Source: Thaumarchaeota archaeon CSP1-1
GTDB taxonomy: Archaea; Thermoproteota; Nitrososphaeria; Nitrososphaerales; Nitrosopumilaceae
Assembly: GCA_001443365.1 (NCBI GenBank)
Contig: LDXL01000006.1
Location: forward strand, 119,387 to 183,386
Length of the DNA: 64,000 nucleotides
Direction: 5' to 3'
Part shown: piece by piece, positions 44,010 to 52,723 of the stretch
Numbering within the stretch: the stretch's first letter is position 1
Layout of the letters: every line of letters begins with the position of its first letter
Translations under genes and position numbers: made by a program
The notes under the pieces: model-generated
Seen by the model: only the letters and a program-made list of their open reading frames with translations
What the model was told of the DNA's origin: nothing
The model's database searches: none

Positions 44010-44494
44010 CCACCAGTTAGTTTTGCAAATTTTTCATTTTTGCTTAATTTATCCATAAAGTCAATGTTGGATAATGCAACAACTGCTGACTCTACTACAG
44101 GCTTGTCAGGATCTTTTAACGCTTCCTCAAGTGTTGGAATAGCTTCTTTTGAACCGATGACGCCAAGCGCTATTGCAGCTTCATGACGGACAAACATACT
44201 AGGATCATTTTTAGTTGCATCTTCAAGTGGTTTTATTCCACTACTGTAACCCATTTGACCAAGTGAAAAAGCAGCTTCGTGTCTTACTAACTCATTTGAA
44301 TCATTTCTGAGAACTTTGGCAACATGTTGGACTTTATCCTCACCTCCTAAATCAACAAGAATGCAGGTAGCACGTGTTCGTATAACAAAATCATCATGAA
44401 CTATTAGTTTTACAAAGTAATCGGCATCTTTTTGTTCATATTTTTCTTCCATTTCAGAAAAAAGTCTTAATCTGTCTTCAGTAACTACACTCAA
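44006..44494 (-). CDS. HEAT-repeat (PBS-lyase type) protein
   Basis: The 162 residues are made of about four short HEAT repeats: IRTRATCILVDLGG, VRHEAAFSLGQMG, VRHEAAIALGVIG and VESAVVALSNID, each paired with a second helix. The RHEAA motif recalls deoxyhypusine hydroxylase, but the metal-binding His-Glu sites are not all present and the protein is shorter. It is most likely a protein-protein interaction scaffold. It is cytoplasmic, convergent with rad50. Confidence 0.83.
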   Translation of the reverse strand: MSVVTEDRLRLFSEMEEKYEQKDADYFVKLIVHDDFVIRTRATCILVDLGGEDKVQHVAKVLRNDSNELVRHEAAFSLGQMGYSSGIKPLEDATKNDPSMFVRHEAAIALGVIGSKEAIPTLEEALKDPDKPVVESAVVALSNIDFMDKLSKNEKFAKLTGG

Positions 44495-44585
44495 TTTATG
44501 AATAAATTTTTGCCGCCTATATTATTCTATTAGTTAGATTTTCAAGATAGTTATCTATTTAATAGATTTTCAAGCAAAAATTATT

Positions 44586-45245
44586 GTGAGTGTAAAAATA
44601 GGTGAAAAGGCCCCAAACCTCAAAATTTCACAATGGATTCAAGGATTACCCACAAATTTCGATAAAGAAAAGGATCACATTGTCCTAGTCGAAGTTTTCC
44701 AGGTAAATTGTCCAGGTTGTTTTCTCTATGGAATTCCCGAGGCAATTAATATCTATAACAAATATCATTCAGAAGGAGTAACCGTTCTAGGCGTAGCTAC
44801 TGCATTTGAAGATTTTGATAAAAACACCAAAGAAAATCTTGAACTTTTACTAAAAACAGGAGAAGTAATTGGAGATACAAAAGAAGGACTAAGTCAATAT
44901 GGAAAACTAAACGATAGCAAATTACCTTACAAAATACCTTTTCCTGTTGGAATGGATTCTTTAGTTAAAGAAACTGACGATATTAGCGAATTAAGAATAA
45001 AGAATTTTATTAATAAGCAAATTCCAGATTTTGATTCCCAGTCAGAAGATTATAGAAACCAAATAACTCACAGAGTCAAGGAATATTTAAAATCTAAAGA
45101 ATATTCTGCGGAAACATTTGAAGAGTATTCCCTTAATGGAACACCCTCCACAATTGTTGTAGACAGAAAAGGGATTCTCAGAGATGTTTCATTTGGACAA
45201 AATGGGGCACTAGAACCACTGATTCAATCTTTGTTAAATGAATAA
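44586..45245 (+). CDS. Thioredoxin-fold redox protein (peroxiredoxin/TlpA-like)
   Basis: The 219-residue protein has the redoxin/AhpC-type core: KIGEKAPNLKISQWIQG, VLVEVFQVNCPGCFLYGIPEAIN with active-site CPGC (about 39-42), VTVLGVATAFEDFD, and the C-terminal GTPSTIVVDRKGILRDVSFG with the cis-Pro. There is an extra helical insert of about 60 residues in the middle. It has no signal peptide, so it is a cytoplasmic thiol oxidoreductase. The substrate (peroxide or protein disulfide) is uncertain. The start is GTG at 44586. The end overlaps the convergent gene by 22 bases. Confidence 0.85.
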   Translation: MSVKIGEKAPNLKISQWIQGLPTNFDKEKDHIVLVEVFQVNCPGCFLYGIPEAINIYNKYHSEGVTVLGVATAFEDFDKNTKENLELLLKTGEVIGDTKEGLSQYGKLNDSKLPYKIPFPVGMDSLVKETDDISELRIKNFINKQIPDFDSQSEDYRNQITHRVKEYLKSKEYSAETFEEYSLNGTPSTIVVDRKGILRDVSFGQNGALEPLIQSLLNE

Positions 45246-45724
45246 TTACCAAGTTTTTTTATTTTTCTAGCAAAAATTGTAACTACAAGTGATGCAAATA
45301 AGATCAAAGGAGCAATTTTAGAAAATTCTGGAAGATAAGTGGTTCCTATAATATCAAGTTTGTTTTTTCCAGCTCCTTCAAATTCTACAGTGATAAAGGA
45401 AATTTTTTCACTAGTCTTTACAATAGGAAAAATTTCTTGATCATTTAGCATGAAAGTAAAATTTCCATTAGTTAGATTTTTTGGAATTTGAATCTCTGCT
45501 AAATTATTTTCAAGCCCACTGTTAATGTAAAAAGTTAACCGTTTGTCATCACTGCTAAATTCTACATCTTCAACATTAAAATTTGAAGTCACGTCAACTG
45601 TAAAAGCATATCCACCAGTTTCAATTGTAAAATCTTGGTTTAGACCTGTTCGATCTGAAATCTGTCCGAATGCTGAAGGAACAACTACAAGTAATAAAAT
45701 GACTGAGAAAAATAGTGGGTGCAA
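45224..45724 (-). CDS. Secreted, C-terminally anchored hypothetical protein
   Basis: The 166-residue protein begins with a signal peptide (FFSVILLLVVVPSAFGQ), then a beta-rich domain (GGYAFTVDVTSNFNVEDVEFSS) and a C-terminal transmembrane helix (IAPLILFASLVVTIFARKI) followed by a short basic end. It is probably an extracellular, membrane-tethered protein. No enzyme motif is visible. The sequence style resembles other small thaumarchaeal surface proteins in this window (48315-49061). Confidence 0.65.
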   Translation of the reverse strand: MHPLFFSVILLLVVVPSAFGQISDRTGLNQDFTIETGGYAFTVDVTSNFNVEDVEFSSDDKRLTFYINSGLENNLAEIQIPKNLTNGNFTFMLNDQEIFPIVKTSEKISFITVEFEGAGKNKLDIIGTTYLPEFSKIAPLILFASLVVTIFARKIKKLGNYSFNKD

Positions 45725-45730
45725 CTTTTA

Positions 45731-46183
45731 CTACGCAGGAATAACTCTTTTGCGCAACTCTTTATCTTTAGCAATTCTTGGATGAGAGGGATCAGCTAAA
45801 ATAACTTCATGCCAATAATACATTCCATCTTTGTAAAGAAAATAAGAACCAAGTAATTTCATATTTGGATGTCTTTCCAAAACTCTACGCTCTGCAACCT
45901 CTTTCATACTCACATCTGCCTTAATTCTTGTCACACCAAGATGTTTAGGTCGTCGTCCAGATCTTGGTCGTTTCCTCCTCATGCCTCCTGTTCCAACACG
46001 CATTCGAATAACTACAATTCCTTGTTTTGCTTTATACCCTAATCTTCTTGCTTTCTGAATTCTACTAGGTTTCTCAATTCTAGTTAATGCGTCTTCTTTA
46101 CGCCAACCTACAGCTTTTTCTCTAATGCTAGGAGCATTATCCTTCCACAGGTTTAGCCAAATGAGGTCCTGATTACGAGGCAT
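45731..46183 (-). CDS. rpl15e: Large ribosomal subunit protein eL15 (L15e)
   Basis: The 150-residue protein is a ribosomal component found in archaea and eukaryotes. It is highly basic, with the conserved IREKAVGWRKEDALTRIEKPSR, RARRLGYKAKQGIVVIRMRVG (QKARRLGYKAKQGIVV) and RPKHLGVTR motifs, and the C-terminal YWHEVILADPSHPRI. The match covers the whole length. It is transcribed alone on the minus strand. Confidence 0.96.
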   Translation of the reverse strand: MPRNQDLIWLNLWKDNAPSIREKAVGWRKEDALTRIEKPSRIQKARRLGYKAKQGIVVIRMRVGTGGMRRKRPRSGRRPKHLGVTRIKADVSMKEVAERRVLERHPNMKLLGSYFLYKDGMYYWHEVILADPSHPRIAKDKELRKRVIPA

Positions 46184-46270
46184 ATCGCCACTATCAAAAT
46201 CCCCTTAATATCTGTAATATGATATTCTTTATTGGAAAAGTAGATTTTTAATTCATATTTTATGAGGAAT

Positions 46271-47326
46271 TTACTGATTCTTTGGAAGAATAATTGTGAA
46301 GGTAGTTGGATTTGATTTTACAGTAATTGTTCCACCATGTTGTTCGATTATGGTTTTACATATTGCCAAACCTAAACCTGTTCCGTTAGCTTTAGTAGTA
46401 AATAATGGATCAAATATTTTTGGCATTATCGATTTTGGAATCCCAGATCCAGTATCTTCTATTTCTAATTTTATTGAATCATTATCACTACTTAATCGTA
46501 ATTCTATTTTACCCTCTTTCTCTATTGCTTGAATGCTGTTAGTTAATAGATTGGCAAAAACAGCTTCAAGTTTTCTAAAATCACAATTAATTTTAAAATC
46601 ATCTGTTGGTTTAATTATTTCAATTTGTTTAGGTACATCGATAGAATCTATTGCAGAGTCTATTAGAGATCGAACAGAAGTTTCATTGAGATCTAAATCT
46701 GTAATTCTAACAAAACCCAAAACATCATTAACCAAATGTATTATTCTTAGTAGCGCCCTATCAATTCTAGCATTATACTCTAGTCGTTGTTTTACATCCA
46801 TCTTTGGTTTTTCTTTCATTATACCATGTGCAGTTTTAATAACTGACAGTGGATTTCGCAAGTCATGTGCAAGTCGAGAGGTAAGCTCCCCAATTATAGC
46901 CATTTTTTGGGATTTTATTAATGCATCAGTCTTTAATTCGACTTGTTTTTCTAAATATTTTTTTCTTAACTCTAGATCTTTTTCTGTTTTAGAAACATTC
47001 AGCAATTGTTCTTTGAGCTCATGATTTAATTTATTGTACGTATTTTCTCTTATCGCAAGTTCATTATTTTTCTGTTCTAATTCTTTGTTTTTTGTTTCCA
47101 GAGTATTAGAAAAATCCATTAAAATTTGTACTTTGTTTTGTAAATCTTGGTTTGTTTTTACTGCTGCATGTATTTTCTGATTAGAAATTTCAGCAATTTC
47201 TATTAATTCTAGTTCTTTTTCTTTAAGACTTTGTTTTGTTATCTCTAATTCATGAAAGGCTTGAGATGCAACGTTTGAAAGCTCCTTAACAATAGGGCTC
47301 TCATCTAAAATATCTGAACTTTGCAT
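46271..47326 (-). CDS. Soluble sensor histidine kinase
   Basis: The 351-residue kinase has a long N-terminal coiled coil (residues about 20-135, KTNQDLQNKVQILMDF, KNKELEQKNNELA) in place of a recognisable sensor or membrane domain. The catalytic core is complete: H box LTSRLAHDLRNPLSVI (about 145-160), N box FANLLTNSIQAI, G1 LEIEDTGSGIPKSI and G2 GTGLGLAICKTIIE. It is likely cytoplasmic. No response regulator gene is adjacent. Input and target are unknown. Confidence 0.9.
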   Translation of the reverse strand: MQSSDILDESPIVKELSNVASQAFHELEITKQSLKEKELELIEIAEISNQKIHAAVKTNQDLQNKVQILMDFSNTLETKNKELEQKNNELAIRENTYNKLNHELKEQLLNVSKTEKDLELRKKYLEKQVELKTDALIKSQKMAIIGELTSRLAHDLRNPLSVIKTAHGIMKEKPKMDVKQRLEYNARIDRALLRIIHLVNDVLGFVRITDLDLNETSVRSLIDSAIDSIDVPKQIEIIKPTDDFKINCDFRKLEAVFANLLTNSIQAIEKEGKIELRLSSDNDSIKLEIEDTGSGIPKSIMPKIFDPLFTTKANGTGLGLAICKTIIEQHGGTITVKSNPTTFTIILPKNQ

Positions 47327-47483
47327 ACTAATAATATCTATAATAATTCAACATGAACGCATGTCTGTTCAGGTAAGACATACAAAAAATTCCTTGAGTT
47401 AAATGATTAAAATTCACTTAATCGTTGTTTGTCCTTTTGTGACTACAAGCTAGTCATATTATATGTAATCAAAATTTATCATC

Positions 47484-48308
47484 TTGGAAAAAAAACATAT
47501 CAACAGAAAAAAGTCATATGTTCCAGACGACCTTACAGATTTCAGGTTTAATGCAAAACCTGATGATGATACATGGTCACGTTTTCAACCAACCATTGGA
47601 GAAAAAATTATTTCTGAAGAAATTATCGCAGTCCCAGATAGAGCAATTACTTTTAATAGAAACAAATTTGTGAAGATGGAAGATAATTATAACAACAAAA
47701 CAAAAGAATTCAAAGATAAATTTAGCAACACAGCACAGTATTTGAAATTTCTAAATGCACATTTAGCGGAGAAAAAAAATCATCTTGATAAAATTGTATC
47801 AAAACAAGATAGATTTGATAATGATATCGCAGCTCTAAATCCAAAGTATACTAGTAAAGAGCAGTTAGATAGAATGGATTACAACAAAATAAAAGTTGCC
47901 GATGTACAAAAAGTGTTAGAACAAATACAAAATGAACGTGAATTAATTAAAGAAAAAATAGAACATTTTTCCAATCAAATTAATCAAGCAAAAGTTGAAC
48001 TTACAAATAAAGACAAGCAGATAGATGGAATAAAATCAGAGATTACACTTGTAGAAACAATTGAAAATTCACCCCAATCAGAAATAGAAAAAGAAGAGGA
48101 TGTAGCAGAAGGTATACAAAAAGAATTAAAATCTCTGGCACCAAAAAATGAATCTGAGAAAATTTTCGGAGCAATAAATTCTCTTGTAGTTTTGTTAAAT
48201 TCAAAGAATCAAGCAACTCTTAATGAGCTAAATGCTGTAAAGAACGAATTTAAAAAAATGAAACAAGAATACGACAAAGTTATGCACAACTTTGAACAAA
48301 AGAAATAA
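47484..48308 (+). CDS. Coiled-coil hypothetical protein
   Basis: The 274-residue protein starts at TTG. Residues 1-60 are charged, with RKKSYVPDDLTDFRFNAKP. From about residue 70 to the end it is a long coiled coil (NHLDKIVSKQDRFDND, VQKVLEQIQNERELIKEKIEHF, NELNAVKNEFKKMKQEYDKVM). It has no signal peptide. It lies divergent from the histidine-kinase gene, which also has a coiled-coil N-terminus. A structural or scaffold role is possible, but none is shown. Confidence 0.65.
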   Translation: MEKKHINRKKSYVPDDLTDFRFNAKPDDDTWSRFQPTIGEKIISEEIIAVPDRAITFNRNKFVKMEDNYNNKTKEFKDKFSNTAQYLKFLNAHLAEKKNHLDKIVSKQDRFDNDIAALNPKYTSKEQLDRMDYNKIKVADVQKVLEQIQNERELIKEKIEHFSNQINQAKVELTNKDKQIDGIKSEITLVETIENSPQSEIEKEEDVAEGIQKELKSLAPKNESEKIFGAINSLVVLLNSKNQATLNELNAVKNEFKKMKQEYDKVMHNFEQKK

Positions 48309-48314
48309 AAAAAA

Positions 48315-49061
48315 TTATTTAAGCAGTTGTTTTTGTTCTCTGCTGCCTCTACTAATAATCCAAAGGAAGATTATTACAATAAAAGAAATTACAAAAGCAG
48401 CTGCTGCTCCATAGATTAATTGACTTATGGGTGGACGTTCTGCTGAAGAACTAGATCCAGGTTTATCAAGTACACAAACACCATCTTCAAGATGAGTTCC
48501 TGGCCCACATGTATCTTCTAACACACATGCACCATCCTTTAGCACAGTGCCAGGACCACATTTGGTAGATTCTTCTTCTATTACTTTTGGTTCTTCAGTA
48601 ACTGCAGGTTCTTCAGTAACTGCAGGTTCAGTTCCACTTAGAATTTTACCAAATGTGCCATCCAATATGTGGGAACCGATAATCTCTATTTCCTGCGTTC
48701 CTGATGGAATTTCAATCAAAAGGGTTCTTGTAGAATCAGTTTTGGTCTCCTCAAAAACTGCTTCATCGAAACCATCTAAAATCACGAAAAATGAATCATC
48801 ATCTCCTTGAAATGTTGAATCAAAAAATTCCCTGTCAAAAGTAATTTCCAAAGTTCCAGATGAACCTGTAGCATTAACTGTCAATAACAAAGCAAGTTCG
48901 CCATCACCTTCAATACTTTGAACCTCTACACCTTCAGTATCGATACCAATTACGTATTCTTGGCCATCAACATCTACTGAAACAGAACCTGCTGCGGCAT
49001 AAGCAGAAAATGGCATTAACAAAAGTAAAAACATTGAAAGACTGGCTACTTTTGAATTCAA
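48315..49061 (-). CDS. Surface protein with CGPG repeats and C-terminal anchor
   Basis: The 248-residue protein has a signal peptide (FLLLLMPFSAYAAAG), a beta-rich domain (SVSVDVDGQEYVIGIDTEGV, then ALLLTVNATGSSGTLEITFD), the repeats EEPAVTEEPAVTEEP and two Cys modules (CGPGTVLKDGACVL and CGPGTHLEDGVCVL). The C-terminal transmembrane helix (LIYGAAAAFVISFIVIIFLWII) anchors it. It is a thaumarchaeal-style S-layer/surface protein. No enzymatic domain is visible. It starts three bases after the serA-like gene's stop. Confidence 0.7.
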   Translation of the reverse strand: MNSKVASLSMFLLLLMPFSAYAAAGSVSVDVDGQEYVIGIDTEGVEVQSIEGDGELALLLTVNATGSSGTLEITFDREFFDSTFQGDDDSFFVILDGFDEAVFEETKTDSTRTLLIEIPSGTQEIEIIGSHILDGTFGKILSGTEPAVTEEPAVTEEPKVIEEESTKCGPGTVLKDGACVLEDTCGPGTHLEDGVCVLDKPGSSSSAERPPISQLIYGAAAAFVISFIVIIFLWIISRGSREQKQLLK

Positions 49062-49063
49062 TC

Positions 49064-49996
49064 TTAAATTACGCCTCGTAAGATCTGTATTATCTTTTCT
49101 GCTATAACATTTGCAGCTAGAGACTGAGCTTCTTTTGTCTGAGCTGCAATATGAGGGGTTAAAATTACGTTTGGCAATGTGGCAAGTTTATTTCCAGTAG
49201 CGGGTTCCTTTTCAAAAACGTCCAAGGCTGCACCACCTAGATTACCATTCTTTAGAGCATCATATAGCGCTTCTTCATCTATTACTCCACCTCTAGAAGT
49301 ATTGATGATATTTGCTGTTTTTTTCATTGTAGATAATTTTTTAGCATTAATGAGATGATATGTCGAGTCTAACAATGGAACATGTAATGAAACATAATCA
49401 GAGCTTTGCAAAAGTGTATCTAAATCAGTTTTCATCAAGCCAACCTCTTTTGAAAATTCTTCATCAATAGGAATTACATCATAACCAATAATATTCATGT
49501 TTAATGCCTTGGCCAATCTCCCAAGTTTTTTACCAATGTTGCCTAATCCTACAATTCCAAGATATTTTCCTCTAAGTTCAGTTCCCATCAATTCTTTTTT
49601 GAGCCAATTTCCATTTCGTATTTCTCTATCTGCTAGTGGAATTTGTCTTGCTAGAGATATCATTAAACCTAAAACTTGTTCTGCCACGGCATTCATTGCA
49701 CCTTCAACTGCGTTGATAACCCGGATATTTTTTGCTTTGGCTGCATCCAAATCAATGTTATCTAACCCAACACCTACACGTGCAATAATCTTACAATTAT
49801 TTGCCTTGTCAATCATTTCTTTTGTTAGTGTAGTTCTACTTCTGACAATTACAATATTAAATTCTCCAATCTTTTCTTTAATTTGTTCTGGAGTAATTTC
49901 TGGCTCATATGTGAGATTCAATCCATTTTCTTTTAAGATTTTATTAAGAATTGGATTAACTTGATCACAAATTAAAACAGATTCACTAAATCCCAT
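49064..49996 (-). CDS. serA: D-3-phosphoglycerate dehydrogenase-like 2-hydroxyacid dehydrogenase
   Basis: The enzyme oxidises a 2-hydroxyacid, most likely 3-phosphoglycerate at the start of serine synthesis. The NAD-binding motif GLGNIGKKLGRLAKALNMNIIGYD is clear. Catalytic-site motifs are ARVGVGLDNIDLDAAK, NTSRGGVIDEEAL and ILTPHIAAQTKEA (catalytic His). The length of 310 residues shows it lacks the ACT regulatory domain of long SerA. Related family members use glyoxylate or other acids, so SerA is probable but not certain. Confidence 0.87.
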   Translation of the reverse strand: MGFSESVLICDQVNPILNKILKENGLNLTYEPEITPEQIKEKIGEFNIVIVRSRTTLTKEMIDKANNCKIIARVGVGLDNIDLDAAKAKNIRVINAVEGAMNAVAEQVLGLMISLARQIPLADREIRNGNWLKKELMGTELRGKYLGIVGLGNIGKKLGRLAKALNMNIIGYDVIPIDEEFSKEVGLMKTDLDTLLQSSDYVSLHVPLLDSTYHLINAKKLSTMKKTANIINTSRGGVIDEEALYDALKNGNLGGAALDVFEKEPATGNKLATLPNVILTPHIAAQTKEAQSLAANVIAEKIIQILRGVI

Positions 49997-50088
49997 GCAA
50001 GGGTGCCTTTATTCACTGAATATAATCATTATGAGAAGTTATTACAAAAAATGAATTTAGACTTATTTTTCAACTTTTGTATCTAAAT

Positions 50089-51435
50089 CTAGACTCTAAT
50101 TATTTTATTTTCTACTAAATATTGTATTCCTTTTACAAAGTCGTCATCAGAAATCAGATCATCTGCCCACCATCCTGCGTTGTTTTTTATCCAATTAGGA
50201 ATTTTCTTTTCTTCGGTTATATCTCCACTCTCAGTTGTTGGAACTTTGATTATTCCTGCCTTTATCATAAATTCAATTCCAGAGGCAAAATCACTATCTA
50301 AAATTTTGCCTTCTGACCACCAAGCTGCATTATTTCGAACCCAATCAGGAATAGCAATTTCTTTTGGAGGTTGCCAATCCTTTGAAAACCCTGTTATCAA
50401 AACATTGCCAGATTCTCTTGGTTCTACCGTAAATGCAACGTGCCAGTTTCCCCACTCATCTTTGCTTTGAATATTTGTTTTTGGTTTTTCATTTACGTAA
50501 ACTTGGAATTTTTCATCTTCTGAACTAGCAGAGAATTCAAAATTTGCGTAGGTTTCAAGTGGAAAGCTATTAAGAGTTGTCATTGAAAGTTCGGTCCCTT
50601 CATCATTGAATTTAGCGTTAGAATACCATGTGTAAGAATCATAACGATAATCAAATCTGGCTCCATTTCTGATAGCAAATTGAGGAATTACTGTGGAGTC
50701 ACCAACTGCAAAACAACTATAGTAAGAAATTTGATCTGTAATTGCCGCATCAGGATACATTGTAAATTCTTTTATCTCACCAGGAAGAATTTGATCAATT
50801 CTTTCAATGCTTTGTCCCATGTCAAGAACCTTATTATCAAGACCATGAATTAATGCATAAACTTTGATATTAGTTATTGGGCGGTCGCCATTGTTAATTA
50901 TGCGACCCGTTAGGTGTCCATCCTCATGTCTGATAAGTGAATCATCGTAAAGAACCTCAACAGGAATGGAGCGTTCTGTTCCAGGAAGATAAGAGATTTT
51001 TGGTTCTAATAATACAATAGACGGGCTTGTTAAATTAGGAAATTTTACTTTAAATGGCAAAGTATTTCCTGGCATAATATTAACAAACGTGAATGATTTT
51101 TTTATCAGATTTTCACCGTCTTGGATTTGTATAAGAACTGTTGGAACAATTGGAAAATCCCCAGAATTTTTTATTGCACCAACAACAGTATAAACACCGC
51201 CTACATCAACGTATCTGATAAATTCATTTTCTGGAATAAATACACCTCCATTTCTACTAACATCTTCTTTAGTCGATACATCAGCATTTGCAGTCTGACC
51301 CATATTAAATAAAATCAAAATTAATCCAAAGATGACGATACCTATTGTTGAATTTTTCACAAGTAAATTAATAGTTTTGAAAATTTTAAGGTTGCTTGAA
51401 CATTTAGTACAATAGACTGATATGAAATCTCTCAT
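50089..51435 (-). CDS. Secreted thaumarchaeal W-repeat protein
   Basis: The 448-residue protein has an N-terminal hydrophobic segment (about residues 29-50, STIGIVIFGLILILFNMGQ) and a middle beta-rich region with CARDB/FxLYD-like segments (GGVYTVVGAIKNSGDFPIVP, GHLTGRIINNGDRPITNIKVY). The last about 85 residues are two copies of the motif IPxWIKNNAxWWxxG...D.DF..GI.FLI..GII, about 37 residues each. This repeat is common in thaumarchaeal exported proteins. The role is unknown; it may anchor or attach proteins at the cell surface. It is divergent from another protein with the same repeats. Confidence 0.75.
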   Translation of the reverse strand: MRDFISVYCTKCSSNLKIFKTINLLVKNSTIGIVIFGLILILFNMGQTANADVSTKEDVSRNGGVFIPENEFIRYVDVGGVYTVVGAIKNSGDFPIVPTVLIQIQDGENLIKKSFTFVNIMPGNTLPFKVKFPNLTSPSIVLLEPKISYLPGTERSIPVEVLYDDSLIRHEDGHLTGRIINNGDRPITNIKVYALIHGLDNKVLDMGQSIERIDQILPGEIKEFTMYPDAAITDQISYYSCFAVGDSTVIPQFAIRNGARFDYRYDSYTWYSNAKFNDEGTELSMTTLNSFPLETYANFEFSASSEDEKFQVYVNEKPKTNIQSKDEWGNWHVAFTVEPRESGNVLITGFSKDWQPPKEIAIPDWVRNNAAWWSEGKILDSDFASGIEFMIKAGIIKVPTTESGDITEEKKIPNWIKNNAGWWADDLISDDDFVKGIQYLVENKIIRV

Positions 51436-51501
51436 TGAGCAGATTTAATTAATAGATGAAAGCTTTGGGGTATTTATTACTCTAAAACCATTATTTGTAA
51501 G

Positions 51502-52140
51502 TTGAAAGAGAGGACAATATTTGTTATTTTATCACTATTTATTATAACGAGTTTGGTAGGAATACCAAATGTCTATGCCGCACCTATTGTCAAAATAGAT
51601 ACGGATAAAAACACATACAGTTATGGTGATTTTCTTACCTTTACAGTTGAAGTTTCAGAAATAACAGGCGAGCTGGCAACTCTACACATAATTGATGAAT
51701 CAGGTAAAAGCAGTAGTGCTATTCCTATATCCATTACAGAATCAAAAACAGTAGTTCCTTCACCGTATCCATTTGAATCATCTGTTTATCCTCAAGGAAT
51801 GTATACTTTGAATATTGAATATTCAGGAAGCTCAGACACAACTGAATTTGAATTGATTGATTCTGGAAACATAGTAATTCCATCTTGGATAAAAGAATTA
51901 TCAAGGCATTGGACTAGTGAACTGATTTCTGATAATGAATTTGCGATGGGAATTGAGTTTCTAATTAAAGAAAACATTATTGTTATTCCTGAAGTTGGAA
52001 ATCAAGAAGAAAGTAACGAAGTAAAAATTCCTCAATGGATTAAAACAAGTACTACTTGGTGGCTTGATGGAAAAATTTCAGATCAAGAATATGTAAAGTC
52101 ATTAGAATATTTGATTAAAGTAGGAATTATTATTGTTTAA
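51502..52140 (+). CDS. Secreted thaumarchaeal W-repeat protein (short)
   Basis: The 212-residue product starts at TTG, has a signal peptide (FVILSLFIITSLVGIPNVYA), then a beta domain of about 95 residues (VKIDTDKNTYSYGDFLTF). The C-terminus holds two W-repeats (IPSWIKELSRHWTSELIS and IPQWIKTSTTWWLDGKIS), the same as in the divergent gene at 50089. A TATA-like stretch (tatttatt) lies about 25 bases before the start. It is followed after 12 bases by another membrane or secreted protein gene. Confidence 0.75.
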   Translation: MKERTIFVILSLFIITSLVGIPNVYAAPIVKIDTDKNTYSYGDFLTFTVEVSEITGELATLHIIDESGKSSSAIPISITESKTVVPSPYPFESSVYPQGMYTLNIEYSGSSDTTEFELIDSGNIVIPSWIKELSRHWTSELISDNEFAMGIEFLIKENIIVIPEVGNQEESNEVKIPQWIKTSTTWWLDGKISDQEYVKSLEYLIKVGIIIV

Positions 52141-52152
52141 TAGGTTTCAAAA

Positions 52153-52674
52153 ATGAACAAGCACTCTGTAATAGTAATTATTGCTTCAATAGTAATAGCT
52201 GGTACCTTAGTCTTTACAGCTTTGAATATCTATACAGCTGATCAAATACAACTTAGAGTTACAGATCAAGAGGGATTTAGATATTTTAAGTTAATTAATG
52301 ACGGAATGATTTCGATTTGTAATCCTTTACCATTCTATGCAAGCTTCAATGACTTTAACATCATAATATTCTATGAGGGAAATAACAAAGGGACATTTAG
52401 TGTACAAGGAATAGTTTTAGAGCCCAATTCAGATATAACAACACGAGGAAAATTTCGTTCTGATTCTTTTGAAGAAGTTCAATACCTTTCATTACATTAT
52501 GATGCTCAGTTCAGTGGTACAGGACCAATACGCATTGACCCAACAAAACTAGAAATTGTTACTGAGATTCATACTCCAATAATTGGTTTTATTCCATTTT
52601 CTGTAACTAATCAATATTCAGGATTGGAATTTTGGGAAATGATGAATAATGATAGCGAAGAATATAGTTGCTAA
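52153..52674 (+). CDS. Membrane-anchored hypothetical protein
   Basis: The 173-residue protein has one N-terminal transmembrane helix (VIVIIASIVIAGTLVFTALNIY, about residues 6-27) and a beta-rich outer domain ending with ...EEYSC. It includes GTFSVQGIVLEPNSDITTRGKF, which resembles an Ig-like or LEA-like fold (the LEA/FxLYD pattern), but not clearly. It lies 12 bases after the W-repeat gene and is presumably co-transcribed. The function is unknown. Confidence 0.6.
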   Translation: MNKHSVIVIIASIVIAGTLVFTALNIYTADQIQLRVTDQEGFRYFKLINDGMISICNPLPFYASFNDFNIIIFYEGNNKGTFSVQGIVLEPNSDITTRGKFRSDSFEEVQYLSLHYDAQFSGTGPIRIDPTKLEIVTEIHTPIIGFIPFSVTNQYSGLEFWEMMNNDSEEYSC

Positions 52675-52723
52675 ATCAAAATTATAATTTTAAAAATAGA
52701 AAAAGGTGGAGGGGTTAGACTAC

